Assembly (NCBI GenBank): GCA_024449915.1
Contig: JAMZAV010000108.1
Span: forward strand, 1,178,001-1,242,000
DNA: 64,000 nt
Direction of reading: 5' to 3'
Source: Sweltsa coloradensis
Taxonomy: Eukaryota > Arthropoda > Insecta > Plecoptera > Chloroperlidae
Part shown: positions 59,382-64,000 of the stretch, piece by piece
Numbering within the stretch: position 1 is the stretch's first letter
How the letters are laid out: every line of letters starts with the position of its first letter
The notes under the pieces: model-generated
The model's database searches: none
The model's input: the letters and a program-made list of their open reading frames with translations, nothing else
Told to the model about the DNA's origin: nothing
Made by a program: the position numbers and the translations under genes

Positions 59382-60291
59382 TGACGACTAGTGATTTACC
59401 CGCCCCCTGACGTCACGAAGCAATGTGGCGGAATGATGTGGGATAGATTCTCATTCAGCAAGATGACGCCTGCTGAACGGCGCAACACTTATCACGCTCT
59501 AACTTTTATTCTATTCATAATTTGAAAAAACCTTTGGAATAATACGTAGTAAACATATAATTCCTTTTAAAAGTGATGATCTCGAATTTTTAGACACTGC
59601 CGTAAACTTGTTATATCGATGTGCGTATTATACATGGAAAAAATATTAAAAATTATAAGTTTTGTCAACTTCTATTTGACAAATAACTTTCAATCGGATT
59701 TCAACAAGACCACATTCAAAGTATGCATCTGACTCTTAAGACAAGAAATAAATTAACTTTCTAGATAGAAAGTGCACTGAACGAAAATTCACAGCATAGA
59801 CTTATATGCAAGGTGTGTGTTTTCATAACAAATACGCACTTTTGACGTGCGGGTGAGCCGTGAAAAACTACACTCTGCATATTACTCTATGCTGTAAATT
59901 TTCGTTCAGTGCACTTTCTATCTAGAAAGTTGATTTATTTCTTTGTTAAATAGTCTGATGCATATTTAAAAAGATATCATGTCGAAATCCGAACAGTAGT
60001 TTTTTGTCAATTGAAGATGAGAAAAGTTATAATATTTGATATTTTTTTCATGTAATGATACTACATCGATATACCAAATTTACGAATGTGTTAAAATTTC
60101 GAGATAATCACTATGAGAAGAAATGATATGTTTGCTACATACTTTCTAAAGGTTTTGTCCAAATGTCGAATGGAAACAAAGTTAGAGCGTGATTAAGTGT
60201 TGCGCCGTTCAGAGGCGTCAACTTGCGAAATGAGGATATTATCCCACCTTCTCGTCACGTGACTTAGCGCTCCGCCCATCACCAGTCGTCA
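59382..60291. repeat. 910-bp foldback element with arms of about 420 bp
   Basis: Inverted repeat starting TGACGACTAGTGAT and ending with the near-complement ATCACCAGTCGTCA. Matching continues inward: GGCGCAACACTTATCACGCT on the left against its complement near 60195, and GTGCACTGAACGAAAATT near 59772 against its complement near 59910. The spacer near 59835 is short. The arms are more diverged than those of the neighbouring palindrome, with small indels. No clear target-site duplication was seen. Probably a non-autonomous foldback DNA transposon in ESRP intron 1. Confidence 0.85.
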
Positions 60292-61130
60292 GTTACGGTA
60301 GGCTACATACGCCAAGGTTATCATCCAGCTCTTGAATGGTGACAGGTTGCTTGGGTCTGTAACTGCAGCCAGCCACGTGGGCACATCGTCGTCTCGATAC
60401 TCTCAGTGTATGAGATTTGTGGGACCACAAATCTAACCCCCGAAAACTAATTATTTAGTTCTACACTACATTCTACATATTATGCAGTAATGTTATGTAT
60501 GAAAGAACAATTATTACTAAAAATATTTTTTCGAAATAAATGGGCGTTATGCTTAGTCAAAATTATGATATTCTGGAAGCTAAAAATTCCCATCAATATC
60601 GTGTTGCGTAATATATGACAATCCCATAATTACTACTTATCAAGGTGTCTTGGAATCCTGGACTAGAATTACTTAGAAACGTGTTTAAATTTGGAAATGT
60701 TGCCCCTGGGCGATACAACACGTGCGCCGCGCGTGACGTTTTGACCTTGCACGTGACCCTGGAGGACTCGTGTCGGTGTAGGGAACAAACAAACAAGCCT
60801 TCGTTTTGTTAGTTAGTGCCTATGCTTGGTTAGCACTCTCTGGTAAAGTAGATTGAAGTGTAGAGAAGAGGAGACTTGACTTGACAGGTAGGCTGGGTGG
60901 GGTTAATGGCCCCTGCCACACCCAATAACTTGGTTCAGATGATGAGGTTTCAGTGGTCAGTCGGACAACTCGATTAAATGTATGCGTTTGATTATGCTTT
61001 GATCAGGTTGGAACTTCGAATGGCTCTCCAACCCTTCGAAGGAGTTTTTTTTTCGGGTTGCATGCAAAGTATTTATATTTTGAAATTATTAATTTCGGTT
61101 ATGGTGGTCGGGACCCAATTTTTGTTAGAA

Positions 61131-61176
61131 TTTTTGGTTTACGCGTCTGTATACATACAGACGCGTAGACCAAAAA
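61131..61176. repeat. Short, almost perfect hairpin
   Basis: ACGCGTCTGTAT and its exact complement ATACAGACGCGT are separated by two bases. Pairing extends outward through GGTTT/AGACC and a T-run/A-run, giving a stem of about 21 bp in ESRP intron 1. Confidence 0.7.
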
Positions 61177-62002
61177 AAGTGTATTCTTCCATTGATTTTA
61201 CGTGGCGTGTAGGTCTACAGGAAATTTTTGTTGAGGCTAAACAATTTTGTTCCCTATTTTCCACTTTCAGTATTGATTATTATTTCGGGTGCGCGTGCTT
61301 TTGGAAACTTGTGTCGGTAGGCCTATAACCTAGTCGTCGTATGTGCGTGGAGTCTAGACTTTTAGAGACAAAGTAGACAGCCTGTGCATTCATAGCCTGG
61401 AACTGTAACTCAAATGTAAAATACAGGACACTTTGTGCTCGGACACAGGAGGATCACTCATCATTGTCAAGTCCCGATTCAAAATACGCTTACTTCAAAG
61501 AATATAGTCACACTATACAATGGATCAATAGAAGCAATGCTTCGCGCTGCGGCGATGGACGACAATAAGAATGCATTTATCTGTTTCTAACCGGCGCTTG
61601 TAGCTTTGCACGGAGACGCAAGAAGACGAGAAGGCCATGGCATGACTTGCAGTTTGTGCTTTATTTCTTTCTGGCTTGCGCAGTTTGGATGACTTGTCAG
61701 TTGCTTTTTATTTAAATAATATATTGTCATTATGTCGTCTGAGATTTTGACGTTATAACGAAGACAAGACAAAATCTTTGCGGTTAATTATAGCAAGGCA
61801 TTTTCTACTCTGCAAGTGTTCTACTCCCCCAGTTGATGCGGGAGTATTTCGCAGAGTTTTTTTGACAAAAACCTTAGCCTATAAAAGATATATGAAAAAA
61901 TAGCAAAACAAGAAAAATGTATCCATATTTAAACAATCTCAATAAATAACTGATGTAAAATAGAAATTCTGCCCCCTCTCGCCCCTCTGACCAAATTTGG
62001 GG

Positions 62003-62034
62003 GGGGCAGTCGTTCCCCCGTAGTTACGCCACTG
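62003..62034 (-). mobile_element. Solo hAT-like terminus in ESRP intron 1
   Basis: The complement reads CAGTGGCGTAACTACGGGGG followed by AACG, close to the termini of 18266-18811. No left partner was found. Confidence 0.45.
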
Positions 62035-63329
62035 CTTGCGACTTGCGAGCAATTTTGTTTATAACTAAGGGGAAGGACACTCCACAAGTGTCAGTACTAC
62101 AGTGCCTCATACGACAAAAACAGGTAGTTTCAGACGACATTTTGTATTTTCCCCGTCAAGAAAGTGTAAAGTCATCCAATCTTGCAAAATACATCACCCA
62201 TCTGATCGACCGTGAAAGTTTGCTTTGACCCTATAGCTACTGATCAAATGAAACTATGGCTAAAAAATAAAACTATCCGAAGAATCGTGTTTGACCTTGG
62301 GAGATTTACATCAAGTAGTGTGGGAGCAGAGGAAGACTTGATTTCCCCACCGTGATTCAGATGTATAAATGTGAGGATTATACCTGAACCTGCTACTCCC
62401 ATATAAAACACACTGTTGTGAATCAATTAGTATAATGGAGTTCACATCGACTGTTCAGTGGACAACAAATTCGCATTGTGTATAACCCTTAGAAAGGGTT
62501 CCAATCTGAACAATGCTTCAGAGTGCTTGGTATCAAAGTGAACCCCATTGTGCAAAAGACGAATACCGTCTCTAAACTAAAAGTGAAGTTGATAAGCCTT
62601 ATCTCTATTTTAATAAATTCATTGTCTTATTTACATTTTTCTAAGCATTTTCGTTTTTTGGAGAAGTGTTTATCTTCGTTTTTAAGGAAATATCCGATTA
62701 AATCATATCAAAAGTTATGTTACTTGTTTTGCAATTCCGCTTAGAATTGAGCTACAATTTCGATTTAAAAACATTTTAGGCCTTGTTTTGACTTGATGAA
62801 TTGAATAAACTATACATATAATCAGCAAATGAAAAAAATGACACGATTTAACTATCACTTATACAAGAGACCCCACACCTGTCATCCCATTTCATCTTGG
62901 ATTTTAAATTGTAAACCTGGGTAAATGGTTGTAAAATACCTCTATTATGTCGTCATGCGCCTCTCCATCCTTTCAACTTCAACAAATTATTTTCGAAAGG
63001 GTTGTTTTTTTGCATTTGTAAAAGGTTCGCAGACTGTATAAATTAATGTATTGTGTAAAACTCAATCACTGGCCAGTAATGTAACTAATATCATTTTAAT
63101 ATTATCATTTAATTATTGATGAGTCAAGTAAAAATTATACTACACACACTGTCTAGCCTGCCTTTTTCCGGTTATTTGAGTTTTTGAAAGGCGATTTTAG
63201 CATCAGTTTCATTCAAAAGTGTGTATTGAATATTCGACGAATTACAGAATAATAACTAATTATTAATTTGTCTAGAGGAGTAGCGGTATGCTGCACGAAT
63301 GACTAAGTACCCTTCAATAGTTTATAAAC

Positions 63330-63525
63330 CACTGCAGAACCCATGGGTTGATTTCATATTACTGTTGTCCTGCGTTCCACGTTCGAATCCAGGATGTTCC
63401 TTCACTCTTGTTTACACCATTATCCATGTGTATATATAGGCATATAATAATTTAATTTAGTTGTCCTTTGTAATCAGTTTTTAGAACTGCATAGGATAGA
63501 CGTAAAATAAGTAAATAAATACATT
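63330..63525 (+). mobile_element. SINE with tRNA-like head and AATCAGTT tail
   Basis: A head fragment with CACGTTCGAATCCAGGATG (B box), then TTTAGTTGTCCTTTGTAATC and AGTTTTTAGAACTGCATAGG, then ATAGACGTAAAATAAGTAAA. The shortest complete-looking copy of this tail family. Confidence 0.6.
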
Positions 63526-64000
63526 GCCAAGTTATTTTGCGAACAAATCTTAATATTTAGTTAAAAATAAAATTAAAAACACCCACAGAACCATCTTTTG
63601 ACAAGGAATTAATTAACATACGTTATAATTATGAAAACGTTAAAATAACGCATGTTATAATGCAATGGCATATGCATGGTTGAATTCAGTACGTTTTCTC
63701 GAGTTGGAATTTAAATGAAGACGGGCTGAGTGGCTGACAGCAGTAAACCAATATTCTATTGAAACCTTCGTCAACCTTTCAGCTATGATTGGCAACATTA
63801 GGGGTCTTGAAAAAGACCAATGTCGAGTGTGGCCCTAGGTTCCTCCACTGAATTGTCGGCGTGAATGCCATTTAGTTCCCCGTGAAATACATTAATTTTC
63901 TTGTACGATTGAAATAGTAGGGCCGAAATTAAAATCCCTGTAATGGATAGGGCCTAAGGCTCTAGACACGTTACTGGAAATGAAAAGCTCCCTCTCAATA

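Larger units (their letters stand above)
57610..64000 (+). other. ESRP intron 1 (partial, runs off the window)
   Basis: This stretch begins with the donor GTAAAT after ESRP exon 1. No further exon of the family is recognisable before the window end. It holds two large foldback elements (58407-59018 and 59382-60291), a long perfect hairpin (61131-61176), a hAT-like terminus near 62030 and a SINE tail near 63525. The open frame at 60978-61328 has no recognisable similarity and is probably chance. Confidence 0.6.

Noticed and set aside
60978..61328. 116-codon hydrophobic frame in ESRP intron 1
   Set aside because: It runs through the ACGCGTCTGTAT hairpin and shows no family pattern; hydrophobicity follows from T-rich sequence.

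Overview
The window is nuclear DNA of an animal, most likely a marine deuterostome invertebrate. An echinoderm is my best guess, but that is inference. Pointers: widely spaced short coding exons with GT/AG introns of several kilobases, AT-rich intergenic DNA, many short non-autonomous DNA transposons and tRNA-derived SINEs, and strong enrichment of the octamer TAGGCCTA and relatives. There are no bacterial-style operons, no rRNA, no CRISPR and no intact functional tRNA.

Only two host genes can be supported. (1) A complete three-exon gene on the minus strand, coding from 17571 down to 9580, is an MRGBP homologue (MRG/MORF4L-binding protein, a NuA4/TIP60 histone acetyltransferase subunit). The spliced frame is 474 codons, more than twice the human length (about 204), because the last exon carries a long Ser/Pro/Thr/Lys-rich tail with a coding minisatellite. 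(2) The first coding exon of an ESRP/fusilli homologue (epithelial splicing regulatory protein) lies on the plus strand at 57481-57609. Its RRM exons must lie beyond the right edge, so 57610-64000 is its first intron, as far as can be seen.

Layout. 1-9500: AT-rich DNA with a decayed hAT transposase 3' end (about 3730-4046), a tRNA-derived SINE and a local 440-bp duplication. 9500-17600: MRGBP, with introns full of foldback and terminal-inverted-repeat elements. 17600-57300: gene-poor, repeat-dense DNA. It contains non-autonomous elements closed by 8-bp target duplications, one of which keeps a frameshifted hAT zinc-finger remnant; three copies of an element with internal tandem units; SINEs in both orientations; and one LINE-like ORF fragment (45592-46137). 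57300-64000: ESRP 5' region, exon 1 and intron 1. The intron holds two large foldbacks in tandem: a 612-bp near-perfect palindrome built from six regularly spaced smaller palindromes (58407-59018), and a 910-bp one (59382-60291).

The two genes have no evident functional link here: one encodes a chromatin-complex subunit, the other an RNA-splicing factor. The most unusual structures are the nested palindrome in the ESRP intron and the expanded MRGBP tail. All homology calls rest on recognition by eye; no search was run.
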